Shown in pieces: positions 16,848 to 26,145 of a DNA stretch of 64,000 nt. Origin of the DNA: Candidatus Zixiibacteriota bacterium. GTDB taxonomy: Bacteria > Zixibacteria > MSB-5A5 > GN15 > PGXB01. The translations under genes were made by a program, and so were the position numbers. Where the stretch lies: the NCBI GenBank assembly GCA_016933955.1, contig JAFGTT010000009.1:1-64000 (forward strand). Direction: 5' to 3'. The notes beneath the pieces were generated by a model. It did no database searches and was not told where the DNA came from. It saw only the letters and a list, made by a program, of their open reading frames with translations. Position 1 is the stretch's first letter. Each line of letters starts with the position of its first letter.

Positions 16848-18242
16848 CTAAAATTTGGCCCAGCGGGGGACGCGGGGAAACGGCATGACATCACGAATAT
16901 TCGCCATCCCGGTGATATACATCAAAGTCCGCTCGAATCCCAGCCCGAAACCGGCATGAGGCGCCGAACCATATTTCCGCAGATCGAAATACCAGCCGTA
17001 AAGATCGGTGTTGAGGCCTTTCAGCTTCATATGATTCATCAGGACATCATACCGCTCCTCGCGCTGCGAGCCGCCGATGATCTCGCCGATTTTCGGGACC
17101 AGGACATCCATGGCCGCCACGGTTTTTTCATCATCGTTGACCCGCATGTAAAAAGCCTTGATATCTTTCGGGTAGTCATAGACAATAACCGGCCTGAGAA
17201 AAACCTTTTCGGTGAGGTACCGTTCATGTTCGGACTGCAAATCCTGACCCCATCCGACCGGGTATTCGAATTTCTGGTCGGCTTTTTCCAGCAGTTTGAC
17301 CGCCTCGCCGTAGGTCAGGCGTTCGAAATCCGAGGTGACGACATGCTCCAGGGTCTGGTGGAGAGTTTTATCGATCCACTTGCCGAAGAAGGCCATTTCA
17401 TCGGGACATTCTTCCAGAGCGTATTTAAACAGGTATTTCAGGAAATCCACGGCCAGGTCCATATCTTCCTGCAGGTCGCAGAAAGCCATCTCGGGCTCGA
17501 TCATCCAGAACTCCGAAGCATGACGCGAGGTGTTGGAGTTCTCGGCCCGGAAGGTGGGCGCGAAAGTGTAAACATCGCTCAAGGCCATCGCCCCGATTTC
17601 GGCCTCGAGCTGTCCGGACACGGTCAGATAGGTTTCGGCCCCGAAGAAATCGGCATCATAATCGATCTTGCCGTCCTTAACCGGGGCCTTATTGAGATCG
17701 AAAGTGGTCACCCGAAACATCTCCCCCGCCCCCTCGCAATCGGAGGCGGTGATGATCGGGGTATGGAGATAATAAAAGCCCCGTTCCTGGTAGAACTTAT
17801 GCACGGCATAGGCGATTTTGGAACGCATCCGGTTGACCGCGCCGAAAGTGTTGGTCCGCATCCTCAGGTGAGCAATCTCGCGCAGAAATTCGAAGGAGTG
17901 CCGTTTTTTCTGGAGGGGGTAGCTCTGGTCAGCCGGCCCCACCAGTTCCAGGACATCGGGCACCAGCTCGTATTTCTGCCCCTCGGCGGGAGATTCGACC
18001 AGTTTGCCGACCACTCGCACGGCCGCGCCGGTGAGAATATCTTTGAGGACCGGGAAATTATCGGGATTATTGGCAACCACCTGGATATTACCGACACACG
18101 AGCCATCGTTGATTTCCACAAAAGCCACGGTTTTGGACAGCCTGATAGTCCGGACCCAGCCAAGGATAATAATCTCCTTGCCGGTTTCGATCCGGTCATC
18201 GACAAGGATCTGAGAAATCCTGGTGCGTTTGAAATAATCCAT
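16848..18242 (-). CDS. asnS: Asparagine--tRNA ligase
   Basis: 464 residues from the ATG at 18242, which has GGAGG six bases upstream; an in-frame extension of 11 codons is not needed. An N-terminal OB-fold anticodon-binding domain (about 10-110, IIILGWVRTIRLSKTVAFVEI) is followed by the class II catalytic core. Motif 2 is FRAENSNTSRHASEFWMIEPE-like (positions near 250-270) and motif 3 is GFGLGFERTLMYITG near the end. The asparagine-specific type is supported by the overall match and the absence of the AspRS insertion. It charges tRNA-Asn in the cytoplasm. It ends at the terminator 16762-16792. Confidence 0.95.
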   Translation of the reverse strand: MDYFKRTRISQILVDDRIETGKEIIILGWVRTIRLSKTVAFVEINDGSCVGNIQVVANNPDNFPVLKDILTGAAVRVVGKLVESPAEGQKYELVPDVLELVGPADQSYPLQKKRHSFEFLREIAHLRMRTNTFGAVNRMRSKIAYAVHKFYQERGFYYLHTPIITASDCEGAGEMFRVTTFDLNKAPVKDGKIDYDADFFGAETYLTVSGQLEAEIGAMALSDVYTFAPTFRAENSNTSRHASEFWMIEPEMAFCDLQEDMDLAVDFLKYLFKYALEECPDEMAFFGKWIDKTLHQTLEHVVTSDFERLTYGEAVKLLEKADQKFEYPVGWGQDLQSEHERYLTEKVFLRPVIVYDYPKDIKAFYMRVNDDEKTVAAMDVLVPKIGEIIGGSQREERYDVLMNHMKLKGLNTDLYGWYFDLRKYGSAPHAGFGLGFERTLMYITGMANIRDVMPFPRVPRWAKF

Positions 18243-18454
18243 CATCAACCTCCGGAAGTGAAAAATAATCCCCAATAGTTGCGTCTCGGAACTCCAAAAT
18301 CAAGGTCGTATATTATTTCAAAATCGGACTGAAATCAAGCTATTTGAGCAATAGAACGCGCGGTTTATGGTTTTTTATCCGGATGAAACAATTTTTTTAA
18401 GACAACAGTGAAACTTTTAAATTAAAACCCCAGTATAAAAAAGTAGCCGATTTG

Positions 18455-18547
18455 ATGAGCAAACAGCGCGAAGAGCAATTTGATTCCCAACCTATTGCCT
18501 ACGAAGCGCCGACCGAGGGGACAAAGGGTCGGCGCTTAATTTTTTAG
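18455..18547 (+). CDS. Possible 30-residue small protein
   Basis: ATG at 18455 to TAG at 18545-18547, reading MSKQREEQFDSQPIAYEAPT and continuing EGTKGRRLIF. Composition is protein-like (hydrophilic, ending in basic-hydrophobic residues), but there is no Shine-Dalgarno and the last third is encoded by the terminator stem. It could be coincidence; the terminator itself is better supported than the peptide. Confidence 0.2.
   Translation: MSKQREEQFDSQPIAYEAPTEGTKGRRLIF
18504..18545 (+). terminator. Strong plus-strand hairpin with T6 tail
   Basis: Arms AAGCGCCGACC (18504-18514) and GGTCGGCGCTT (18527-18537) give 11 perfect pairs around a 12-base loop, followed by AATTTTTT. The T run is on the plus strand only, so it does not serve the minus-strand gene ending at 18550. 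It implies an unannotated plus-strand transcript. Confidence 0.75.
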
Positions 18548-18549
18548 AT

Positions 18550-21057
18550 TTACTCCTCGGCGCTCTGGGCCTTCTCGACGATGGTCTTATAATCGGAAAT
18601 CAGTTGATTGACCACATCCTTAGATTCCGATTCGGCCAGGATGGTGAAGGCCGCGGTCAGATTATCCGGGCCGATCAGCACCCAGCCATCGTTTTCAATC
18701 ACGCGTACCCCATCGATCAACTGCCGCTCTTTATTGGCGGTTTCGGTAATCAGGTGACGCATGACGGTTCCCTTTTTGGACCAGGGACAGGGCACACTGA
18801 TGGTTTTACGGATATATTTTTCATAGTGGCCGCGCAGTTCGCCCAGCCGGATTTTTTCCTTGGCCATCATTTCAAGGATATACACGGCCGCCAGAATGGC
18901 ATCGGAACCCATCTGGAAGCCGGGGAAAATGAAACCTCCCAGGGTGCCGCCGACGAAATCAACATTCCCCTGCTGGTGGGCTTCCATCATCGAAAGATGT
19001 GAATTGCGGACCCGGACCACTTCGACATTGTAACGGGAAGCGATTTCATCGACCCCCATCGAGGCCGCCACCGGGACTGCAATTCGACGGGCTGAATGGG
19101 TTCGAAGAAACAGGTCGGCGACCAGTAAGAGCAAAAGCTGGCTGTCGATAAAGAAACCGTTTTCATCGACCACGGTCAATTTTTCCGCGGCGGGATTGAT
19201 CAAAAATCCGATATCGGCATGGAGGGTTTTGACAATCGAGGATAACTGGACAATTGATTGAGCCATTTCATCGGGATGCCGCGAGAACTGGCGGGGATCC
19301 ATAAAGGCGTTGAGAGCCACCAGGTTGATTCCGAGCTGGGAGAAAATGGTGGGGAACACGATACTGGAGCCACCATTGGCATAGTCAATGACGACTTTGA
19401 ATCCGGCTTTTCGGATAACCTCGGGTTTAATCGAGGTAATAAAATCGGTTCGATAGTCTTCCAGCATCCCCTGGGGCATATCAAGGTGTCCGATTTCATT
19501 GAGTTTGGCGCGACGGAAATCCTCGCCGAAAAAGAGGCGTTCGACTTTTTTGAGTTTGGTGGTGGGCATATCGAGTCCGTCGCCATTGAAAAAAATAAAG
19601 TCTATCTGGTTGTTGTCCAGAGGATTATGGCGAACATAAACCCCGGCCGCATAATCACCGCTACGCAGAGCGTAACGGACAACCGGTATCGGCAACATTT
19701 CAAGATCATCGGCATGAACCCCGGCGGCCAAAAATCCGGCAATCAGGCCACGTTTCAGGAGACGCGAGGTATCGGAGGCATCACGACTGGTAACGACCCG
19801 TTTGCCTTGGCCAAGGAAGGCGCCGAAGGCCCCGCCGAGTTTGACCGACATTTCAGGGGTTATTTCGGTCAGAGCCAAACCGGTTACTTTGGATTGGGTA
19901 AACAGCTCGCGGTTCCATTTTTCGCCCCAGACCAGCGATGATGACACAATAGCGCCTTCATCGACTGTCTTCCCCGCCCAGATTTTACAATTAGCCTTGA
20001 CAGTAGCGCCATTGCCGATACTGCAGTTGTCGGAGACAATGACATTATCCATCAGGGCGACATTGTCGCCGATAGTCGATTGGGAACAGATAATGGCCCG
20101 GTTTATTTGCGATTCGGCCCCTACATTCGAATCGGACCAAATAACCGAGTTATTGATTTCGGATCGTTCGCCCACGCGTGAGCGAGCCCCGATTACGGAA
20201 TTGACGATAACGGCGTTATCATCGATGGTCACATGGTCGGCGCAGACGACAACCCCTTCCATTTTGAGGTCATTGCCGAGCCGGACGTTTTCACCAAGGT
20301 ATACATCGGCCTGATCGATCCGTCTCTTTTCCAGGCTGAGCTGAAGATTAATCTGGCCGGCCAGGAAATCCTCGTGGGCGAGGGCATATTCATTGACATT
20401 GCCGACATCTTTCCAGTACCCTTTGGTGGTCATACCATAAAGGCCCATTTTTTTCGACAGCATCAGGGGGTATAAATTCTGGGAAAAATCGAAATTGGTT
20501 TTGGGCGGGATCAGGCGAACGGTATGGGGTTCGAGAATATAGATCCCGGTATTGATGGTATCGGAAAAGGCTTCGCCCCAGGACGGTTTTTCCAGAAACC
20601 GGACAATCCGGCCATCTTCATCGGTAATAACGATCCCGTAGGGCAGGGGATTTTCGACCCGGGTCAGCAATATGGTAGCCTCGGAGTTTCTGGCCCGGTG
20701 CCATTCGATCGCCTCTTTCAGATTGAAATCGGTGAGAACATCTCCGGAAATCACCACTACCGTATCATCGATAAAAGATTCGGCATAGCGGACCGCCCCG
20801 GCCGTACCATAGTCTTCGGCGGGTTGAAGGTACTCCATGCGGACCCCGAAAGTCCGGCCATCCTTGAAATGGTTTTTAATTTCATCGGCCTGGAAGAACA
20901 AAAGGGAGATCAGATCGGTGAAACCGTTTTTCTTGAGCAGATTGACAACATGTTCCATCATCGGTATTGAGGCAATCGGCACCATCGGTTTGGGGATATT
21001 GATGGTCAGAGGACGTAACCGGGTTCCGAATCCCCCGGCCATAATAATCGCCTTCAT
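18550..21057 (-). CDS. Nucleotidyltransferase fused to degenerate phosphomannomutase
   Basis: 835 residues from the ATG at 21057 (GGAG nine bases upstream). Positions below count from a TTG five codons earlier. Three modules: NTP-transferase (7-240) with GGFGTRLRPLT at 13-23 and an SGDVL metal-site segment at 109-113; left-handed beta-helix hexapeptide repeats (about 258-375); and a phosphoglucomutase/phosphomannomutase-like region (about 385-835). In the last, key residues are missing: TASHNP is VRHNP (480-484), so the phosphoserine is Arg; the metal loop DGDADR is NPAAEK (626-631); GExSGH is GTLGGF (709-714); and the phosphate loop RPSGTEP is GPDNLTA (801-807). It probably makes a GDP- or NDP-sugar while the mutase part is regulatory. 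Last gene of the ino1 operon. Confidence 0.88.
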   Translation of the reverse strand: MKAIIMAGGFGTRLRPLTINIPKPMVPIASIPMMEHVVNLLKKNGFTDLISLLFFQADEIKNHFKDGRTFGVRMEYLQPAEDYGTAGAVRYAESFIDDTVVVISGDVLTDFNLKEAIEWHRARNSEATILLTRVENPLPYGIVITDEDGRIVRFLEKPSWGEAFSDTINTGIYILEPHTVRLIPPKTNFDFSQNLYPLMLSKKMGLYGMTTKGYWKDVGNVNEYALAHEDFLAGQINLQLSLEKRRIDQADVYLGENVRLGNDLKMEGVVVCADHVTIDDNAVIVNSVIGARSRVGERSEINNSVIWSDSNVGAESQINRAIICSQSTIGDNVALMDNVIVSDNCSIGNGATVKANCKIWAGKTVDEGAIVSSSLVWGEKWNRELFTQSKVTGLALTEITPEMSVKLGGAFGAFLGQGKRVVTSRDASDTSRLLKRGLIAGFLAAGVHADDLEMLPIPVVRYALRSGDYAAGVYVRHNPLDNNQIDFIFFNGDGLDMPTTKLKKVERLFFGEDFRRAKLNEIGHLDMPQGMLEDYRTDFITSIKPEVIRKAGFKVVIDYANGGSSIVFPTIFSQLGINLVALNAFMDPRQFSRHPDEMAQSIVQLSSIVKTLHADIGFLINPAAEKLTVVDENGFFIDSQLLLLLVADLFLRTHSARRIAVPVAASMGVDEIASRYNVEVVRVRNSHLSMMEAHQQGNVDFVGGTLGGFIFPGFQMGSDAILAAVYILEMMAKEKIRLGELRGHYEKYIRKTISVPCPWSKKGTVMRHLITETANKERQLIDGVRVIENDGWVLIGPDNLTAAFTILAESESKDVVNQLISDYKTIVEKAQSAEE

Positions 21058-21106
21058 ATTTTTAAACTCCAATTTTTATGATCACCAAGGCTGTCATCCG
21101 GGAAAA

Positions 21107-21763
21107 TTATCCGGACATCTTTAAGTAATTCATTATATCAAAAAAATTTTGATATTCAATAGCAGAAATAGAATTGGCTTGACAATAATCAAGCAGATCG
21201 CCGCGGGCGAAAATCAGATTGGACCGGGGAAGGGCGCAAAGATCGGAGAGACCGTCCCCGATAAAAATAACCTGCCAAATCGAGGGATTCGGCCCGATTA
21301 TATCGCCGATCCGGGCCCCCTTACAACACCCGCATCGCGGACAACCGTGATTGTCATAAGGGAATTCCAGCCTGAGGCGGCTGTCTTTCACAATTCCGTG
21401 ATTGCAGAAACGTTTAATTTTGCCCAGACCGTTTTTTTCAAGGATATAATCAAGATATAAATCGATACCATCGGAAACGATATAGAAGGGAATATTTCTT
21501 CGGGTCACCTCGTGGTAAAATTCGGCCGCCCCGGGGCGGAGTTCAAATTGATCGAGGAAGGATTTAATCTCGGATTCCGAAGCCCGGACCATCCGGGCCT
21601 CTTCAAGCAGGCATTCTCTCGAGGATATTTTCATGGCTTTCCAGGCGGCCACAATTTCATCATTTTTCCCGTCGGAGAAATGCTTAAACAACCGATAACC
21701 GACATCGCGGGAAGCAAAGGTCCCATCGAAATCGCAAAAAATGGCCTGTTTTTTATCAGTCAT
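21107..21763 (-). CDS. HAD-family phosphatase (MtnX/PSP-like)
   Basis: 218 residues from the ATG at 21763, which overlaps the end of the S41 peptidase gene (ATGACTGA). The HAD motifs are FCDFDGTF (nucleophile and acid Asp), IVSDG (motif II) and IFIGDGLSDLCA (motif IV). A Cys-rich loop NHGCPRCGCCKG precedes motif IV, as in MtnX-type HAD-IB phosphatases of the methionine salvage group. The substrate is unknown. Its place in an operon with inositol-phosphate synthase and a nucleotidyltransferase makes a sugar phosphate, inositol phosphate or phosphatidylinositol phosphate substrate plausible but unproven. Confidence 0.82.
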   Translation of the reverse strand: MTDKKQAIFCDFDGTFASRDVGYRLFKHFSDGKNDEIVAAWKAMKISSRECLLEEARMVRASESEIKSFLDQFELRPGAAEFYHEVTRRNIPFYIVSDGIDLYLDYILEKNGLGKIKRFCNHGIVKDSRLRLEFPYDNHGCPRCGCCKGARIGDIIGPNPSIWQVIFIGDGLSDLCALPRSNLIFARGDLLDYCQANSISAIEYQNFFDIMNYLKMSG

Positions 21764-23354
21764 GATGGAGTATTTTTTCGGCCAGGATGATATCCCGGCG
21801 GTAAGGGATAATGGCATCGCGGTAGGCCCGGGCTGAACCGTATTCAATTTCCAGAGCAATCTGGTAAAGGCGCTGGCGGATGTAGTCGGAATAGGCCTGG
21901 AATTGCCGGGAGTCCTCTTCCTGCGAGATTTTGTAGATATTATCAATCGCTCGGAAAGCATCATCCGAATATTTTTTGAACACGATTTCATCGCGGATAA
22001 ACTCGGCTTCTGTGGTCAGATCGGATTGGTAGGCGAAGCCGTTTTCCCCGGCATAAACCGTGAATTTATCTACCCATGACGGAGCGGTGGTAGTAAACGG
22101 CGAATATTTTATGATATCGTCCTTGTGTTTGAGGGCGAAATCTCGCATCAGGAGAGATAATTCCAGCCAGGTCAGAAATTTATCGGTGGCGTTCGAATGG
22201 TAATAATAATCAGGTGGAATTCCGGCCCCGCTGTCCATTTTCGGATCGGCGGGATCGTTGATAAATTTTTTTCCCTCGAAATAGTACCGGGCTGTGGTCA
22301 GCCGCACGCCGGAACCATCGCCCAAACCGTGATATTCCTGAACCAGACCCTTGCCAAAGGTGGTATCACCGACCAGGATGGCGCGCCCGGCATATTTCAG
22401 GGCCCCGGCCAGAATTTCTGACGCTGAAGCCGAACCACGATCGACCAGAATAGCCATCGGCAGGCCGCCGGTAATATCTTTGGCCGTAGCGCGGTACTCC
22501 TCGACTCTCCAGCGGGAGCGGCCTTTGACACCGACAATCAGCATCCCTTTTTTAAGAAAGAGGTTGGAGCAGGCAATCGCCTCACCCAGCAATCCCCCGG
22601 GATTGCCGCGTAGATCAAGGATAAGGGCTTTTACCGAGTCTTTGCGGTTCAAATACAGGGTGTCCAGAATATCCAAAAGTTCCGAGGTCAGCCCCGATTC
22701 GAAATCAAGGATTCGGATATACAGGGTGTTTCGGGCGGTTAATCCGGCATAGGGGATATGGATCAAACGCAGTTTTTCACGGGTAAGATGAAAATCGAGC
22801 GTATCGCTGAGATTGTTACGGACCATAGTAATATCGACTCCTGTCCCTTCCTCGCCGCGGAGAAGAAAGGTGGCGCGATAGGAACCGATATCCCGGAGGT
22901 CGGTACTATCGACGCGGATAATAATATCCCCGGTTCGAACACCGGCCCGGCTGGCCGGACCATCTTCCCTGACCGACATAACCATCAAGCCATATTCATG
23001 TCCGACAATGGTTATCCCGATCCCGCCGTATGATCCGGAAAATTCCTCGGTTACCCGATCGAGTTCGCGCGGTTCGATATAGCCGGAATAGCGGTCGAGT
23101 TTGTCGAAGACAGCCTCGCGAGCCTCGCGAACCATTTGCGTCGGTGATTCGCCGTGATTGAGCATCGATATAAGACGCAGGCTGGATACCAGGTCGCCGG
23201 AATAAGACAGGGAATCATCGGAGAAAACATAAAGCGAGAAGCCGCCGACCGAAAAGATCAGAACAAAAAAAATCGCCATTCCCCAGATCATGGTCCGGCG
23301 ATGGTTCTTCAGTTGATCGGGATTCAGATGATGTTCATTTTGCGGGAGAGACAA
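21756..23354 (-). CDS. S41 C-terminal processing peptidase
   Basis: 532-residue CtpA/Prc-type serine protease. One N-terminal transmembrane segment (about 22-43) anchors it facing the periplasm. The PDZ domain is about 100-190 (GSYGGIGITI, GPASRAGVRTGDIII). The S41 core has LDLRGNPGG (247-254), the catalytic Ser310 in RGSASASE and Lys335 in FGKGLVQ, 25 residues apart as in the family. A 100-residue helical tail follows. Start: TTG at 23354 with GAGG seven bases upstream; it lies inside the last codons of tmk (31-base overlap). ATG at 23291 is the alternative. It degrades or trims periplasmic proteins. Confidence 0.92.
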   Translation of the reverse strand: MSLPQNEHHLNPDQLKNHRRTMIWGMAIFFVLIFSVGGFSLYVFSDDSLSYSGDLVSSLRLISMLNHGESPTQMVREAREAVFDKLDRYSGYIEPRELDRVTEEFSGSYGGIGITIVGHEYGLMVMSVREDGPASRAGVRTGDIIIRVDSTDLRDIGSYRATFLLRGEEGTGVDITMVRNNLSDTLDFHLTREKLRLIHIPYAGLTARNTLYIRILDFESGLTSELLDILDTLYLNRKDSVKALILDLRGNPGGLLGEAIACSNLFLKKGMLIVGVKGRSRWRVEEYRATAKDITGGLPMAILVDRGSASASEILAGALKYAGRAILVGDTTFGKGLVQEYHGLGDGSGVRLTTARYYFEGKKFINDPADPKMDSGAGIPPDYYYHSNATDKFLTWLELSLLMRDFALKHKDDIIKYSPFTTTAPSWVDKFTVYAGENGFAYQSDLTTEAEFIRDEIVFKKYSDDAFRAIDNIYKISQEEDSRQFQAYSDYIRQRLYQIALEIEYGSARAYRDAIIPYRRDIILAEKILHHD

Positions 23355-23947
23355 TCTTTAACCTCGATAAATATTTCAACTGGGGTTCGATTTCCATTTA
23401 TAACAATCACCCGGTCCGGTTCGTTTCGGGCGATTTGAAGAAATCCCTGTCTGACCCTGTCGAAGAATTCATGATTTTCCGCCTCCAGCCGATCGGTTGC
23501 TGTTTTGCGGCGGGTGAGGGAGGTCCGGTAATCGACATCGATCAGGAAAGTCAGATGCGGTTTATATTTTCCGATCGCGAGTTCATTCAGACGACTTACC
23601 AGAGCCACTTCGATTCCCCGACCGTATCCCTGGTAGGCAGTGGTGGAATCATGAAAACGATCGCACAGGACAATCCGGCCATTATCAATGGCTGGGGCAA
23701 TAACCTGAGCGACCAGCTCGGCGCGTGCCGCCAGGTAGAGCATCAGTTCCGAAACGGGATTGATTTTCAAACCGGGATTAAGCAGAAGGTCGCGGATTTT
23801 TTCCGAAATGGGCGTAGACCCGGGTTCGCGAAGAACCAGTGTGGAACGGCCGTTATCCGCGAGGAATTTTTCGGCCATTTGCAACTGGGTTGTTTTCCCC
23901 GACCCGTCGATTCCTTCGAATGTTATAAAATATCCAGGCGGCATCAT
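23324..23947 (-). CDS. tmk: Thymidylate kinase
   Basis: 207 residues. The P-loop FEGIDGSGKTT is at 9-19, the dTMP-binding REPGST segment at about 40-45, and DRFHDSTTAYQGYGRG (the DR(Y/F) motif) at about 96-111. The LID region is TRRKTATDRLE. It phosphorylates dTMP to dTDP with ATP in the cytoplasm. It sits between ino1 and the S41 peptidase in a tightly packed operon, overlapping the latter by 31 bases. Confidence 0.95.
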   Translation of the reverse strand: MMPPGYFITFEGIDGSGKTTQLQMAEKFLADNGRSTLVLREPGSTPISEKIRDLLLNPGLKINPVSELMLYLAARAELVAQVIAPAIDNGRIVLCDRFHDSTTAYQGYGRGIEVALVSRLNELAIGKYKPHLTFLIDVDYRTSLTRRKTATDRLEAENHEFFDRVRQGFLQIARNEPDRVIVINGNRTPVEIFIEVKDCLSRKMNII

Positions 23948-24014
23948 ACATACAGTTAAAGGCGAACAGTTATCTGTCCGCCTTTAATTTAGCCAATTTT
24001 ATTCCTTCGGCAAA

Positions 24015-25220
24015 CTACTTTTTGGCCACCGTTTCGGTAACCCTTTTCCGTCGAGTGGTGATGGTGGTCTTTGTCCGGTCCGTGGTTCGGGGGGGCGAGG
24101 CTTTGGCCTTGATGGTCAGTTTTCGTTTGGAAGGGGTTTCCCCTTTCCAGCCATATTTGAGGATGAATTCTTCGGTCATTCTGCGGGCTTCATCATCGGT
24201 GTACTGTACCGGAGGAGATTTCTTGAAGTAAGCCGAAGGAGCTTCGAGTGCTCCGGAGAGACCGTTGTCGAGTCCCAGTTTGCAACAGCGGACGGCATCG
24301 ATAACCACTCCGGCGGAATTCGGGGAGTCCCAGACTTCCATTTTCATCTCGATATTCAGCGGTACATCGCCGAACGTCCGGCCTTCCATACGGATATAGG
24401 CCCATTTACGGTCGGCCAGCCATTCGACATAGTCCGACGGGCCGATATGGACATTGCCCGGTCCCATATCATAATCGAGCTGACTGGTGACGGCGTTGGT
24501 CTTGGATATTTTCTTGGATTCCAGACGTTCACGTTCGAGCATATTCAGAAAGTCGGTGTTGCCGCCGACATTGAGCTGGCTGGTGCGTTCAAGCCGAACT
24601 CCGCGTTCGCGGAATAGGCGGGTCAGAATACGATGGGTAATGGTGGCGCCGACCTGGGATTTAATATCATCGCCGATCACCGGCAGACCTTTTTCCCGGA
24701 AACGTCCCTGCCAGTATTTTTCGCGGGCGATGAATACCGGGATACAGTTGACAAAACCGCATCCGGCCTCAAGAATCTGCTCGACATACCACTTGGTGGC
24801 AGTTTCCGAACCGACCGGGAGATAGCTGACGACCACATCGGTTTTGGTGTCCTTGAGCAGTTTAACGATATTGACCGTGTCGCCGGGAGCCTTCTCGATG
24901 ATCTGGCTGAGGTATTTGCCCAGCCCATCATGAGTCATCCCGCGCTGAACGATAATACCGGTCTTGGGCACATCACAGAATTTGTAAGTATTGTTAGGCC
25001 GGGTATAAATGGCCTCGGCCAGGTCTTTGCCGACTTTATTCTTGTCGATATCGATGGCGGCCGAGAATTCGATATCGCTGATATGATATCCACCCAGGTT
25101 GACATGCATCAAACCCGGAACAAAATCGGTATCTTTGGCTTTACGGTAGTACTCCACACCCTGGACGAATGATGACGCGCAGTTGCCGACACCGATTATA
25201 GCGACCCTTACTTTTGGCAT
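24015..25220 (-). CDS. ino1: Inositol-3-phosphate synthase
   Basis: 401 residues. The N-terminal Rossmann motif [13 protein letters not shown] (9-21) binds NAD; the central catalytic region includes [18 protein letters not shown] (about 180-197), [15 protein letters not shown] and [16 protein letters not shown], all typical of the actinobacterial/archaeal-type myo-inositol-1-phosphate synthases. It converts glucose 6-phosphate to 1D-myo-inositol 3-phosphate. The last 35 residues are a Lys/Arg/Thr-rich, probably disordered tail, beyond the family's usual end. AAGGA lies six bases ahead of the ATG. First gene of the operon running to 18550; divergent from the TetR gene. Confidence 0.93.
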   Translation of the reverse strand: MPKVRVAIIGVGNCASSFVQGVEYYRKAKDTDFVPGLMHVNLGGYHISDIEFSAAIDIDKNKVGKDLAEAIYTRPNNTYKFCDVPKTGIIVQRGMTHDGLGKYLSQIIEKAPGDTVNIVKLLKDTKTDVVVSYLPVGSETATKWYVEQILEAGCGFVNCIPVFIAREKYWQGRFREKGLPVIGDDIKSQVGATITHRILTRLFRERGVRLERTSQLNVGGNTDFLNMLERERLESKKISKTNAVTSQLDYDMGPGNVHIGPSDYVEWLADRKWAYIRMEGRTFGDVPLNIEMKMEVWDSPNSAGVVIDAVRCCKLGLDNGLSGALEAPSAYFKKSPPVQYTDDEARRMTEEFILKYGWKGETPSKRKLTIKAKASPPRTTDRTKTTITTRRKRVTETVAKK

Positions 25221-25301
25221 AAGATATCCTTTTCTTTTTAAATTCCCTATGTCAATCGGGGGTCAATATAGCCAGGGAATTCCAGCAAGGCAAGAAAAAA
25301 C

Positions 25302-25349
25302 TTGACATTAAATAGAGTATTACTGCATATTATATGACTTAATAGTCAT
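25302..25349 (+). promoter_or_regulatory. Promoter with palindromic operator for the TetR gene
   Basis: TTGACA at 25302-25307 is followed by AT-rich -10-like sequence at about 25326-25333. Directly downstream, ATGACT TAAT AGTCAT (25334-25349) is a six-base-arm palindrome in the position where a TetR-type repressor would bind to control its own gene, whose ATG is at 25370. Operator identity is inferred from position and symmetry. Confidence 0.5.
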
Positions 25350-25369
25350 TATTATTATACTGGTATTAT

Positions 25370-26029
25370 ATGAATGAAAATTTGATTGTCGATCTGGAGA
25401 AAGCCGGGATTATCTCGGCCACTTTCCGCAAGCTTTCACCCGACAAAAAAGAACGTTTATATGAAACAGCCCTGGCGACGTTCGGCGGCAATGTATTTGA
25501 CCGGGTTTCGCTTGATATGATCGCCGATAAGGCCGGGATTTCAAAGGGATCGCTGTTTCAATATTTCGGATACAAGGAAAATTTGCTGGGTTTTGTCGGC
25601 GAAATATTCCTTGATAATTACCGTATTTTCTGGTGCAAACGGACCGGTTCGGGCCATGAAATCAGGTCCCGTGAAAGGTTACGGCGATTTCTGGAAGGAC
25701 CGGCTGAATTTCGCGAGGAACATCCGGTGGAGGCAGATTTCCTTGCGAAAATGCTTTTCGAGAACAGCCGGGAATTAAGCAACGATTTTCGCCGGAGGAT
25801 TCGTGATACGGAGAGGGAACATTTGACGGCGATAATTCGGCGCGGGGCGCGGACGGCCGAAATCCGCCAGGATATCCCGCCCGAAATCATTGCGGCCACC
25901 GTGAATGTCATCATGGAAACTATCACCCGATATCTTTATGATGCCCGCGGCAAAACCAAACGTTTTGAGAAGACGGCCGATTTTAAGGATATCCTGGAGA
26001 AAATTCTGTTCGACGGTATTCGGGGTTAG
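25370..26029 (+). CDS. TetR/AcrR-family transcriptional regulator
   Basis: 219 residues. The N-terminal DNA-binding domain (about 20-75) has the TetR helix-turn-helix VSLDMIADKAGISKGSLFQYF-type segment: helix 2 SLDMIADKAG, recognition helix SKGSLFQYFGYKENL. The C-terminal ligand domain is unassigned. It is probably autoregulated through the palindrome at 25334-25349. The radical SAM gene lies 116 bases downstream on the same strand, and ino1 is divergent; either could be a target. Confidence 0.88.
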   Translation: MNENLIVDLEKAGIISATFRKLSPDKKERLYETALATFGGNVFDRVSLDMIADKAGISKGSLFQYFGYKENLLGFVGEIFLDNYRIFWCKRTGSGHEIRSRERLRRFLEGPAEFREEHPVEADFLAKMLFENSRELSNDFRRRIRDTEREHLTAIIRRGARTAEIRQDIPPEIIAATVNVIMETITRYLYDARGKTKRFEKTADFKDILEKILFDGIRG

Positions 26030-26145
26030 GTGAAAATAGTCCGGCTGATCGAAGGGTCAAAAGAGATGGTCCCGGTATCCCTTGTGATATTCGGATATAT
26101 CCGTTATATTGAATTGCAGATCATTTTACGGAAAAGGATGGATTC

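Larger units (their letters stand above)
18243..18549. other. Intergenic stretch between asnS and the nucleotidyltransferase gene
   Basis: It carries the asnS upstream region, AT-rich sequence at 18370-18450, and a strong plus-strand hairpin terminator at 18504-18545. No plus-strand gene is annotated ahead of that terminator, so a short transcript, perhaps including the 30-codon frame at 18455, may arise here. Confidence 0.4.

Noticed and set aside
16812-18278. 488-codon plus-strand frame opposite asnS
   Set aside because: It is antisense to a complete asparagine--tRNA ligase with all motifs and has no ribosome site; its length reflects codon bias of the real gene.
23956-23987. Terminator between ino1 and tmk
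   Set aside because: The hairpin TTAAAGGCG/CGCCTTTAA is strong but has no T run on the minus strand, and the downstream genes overlap as an operon; it may only modulate read-through.
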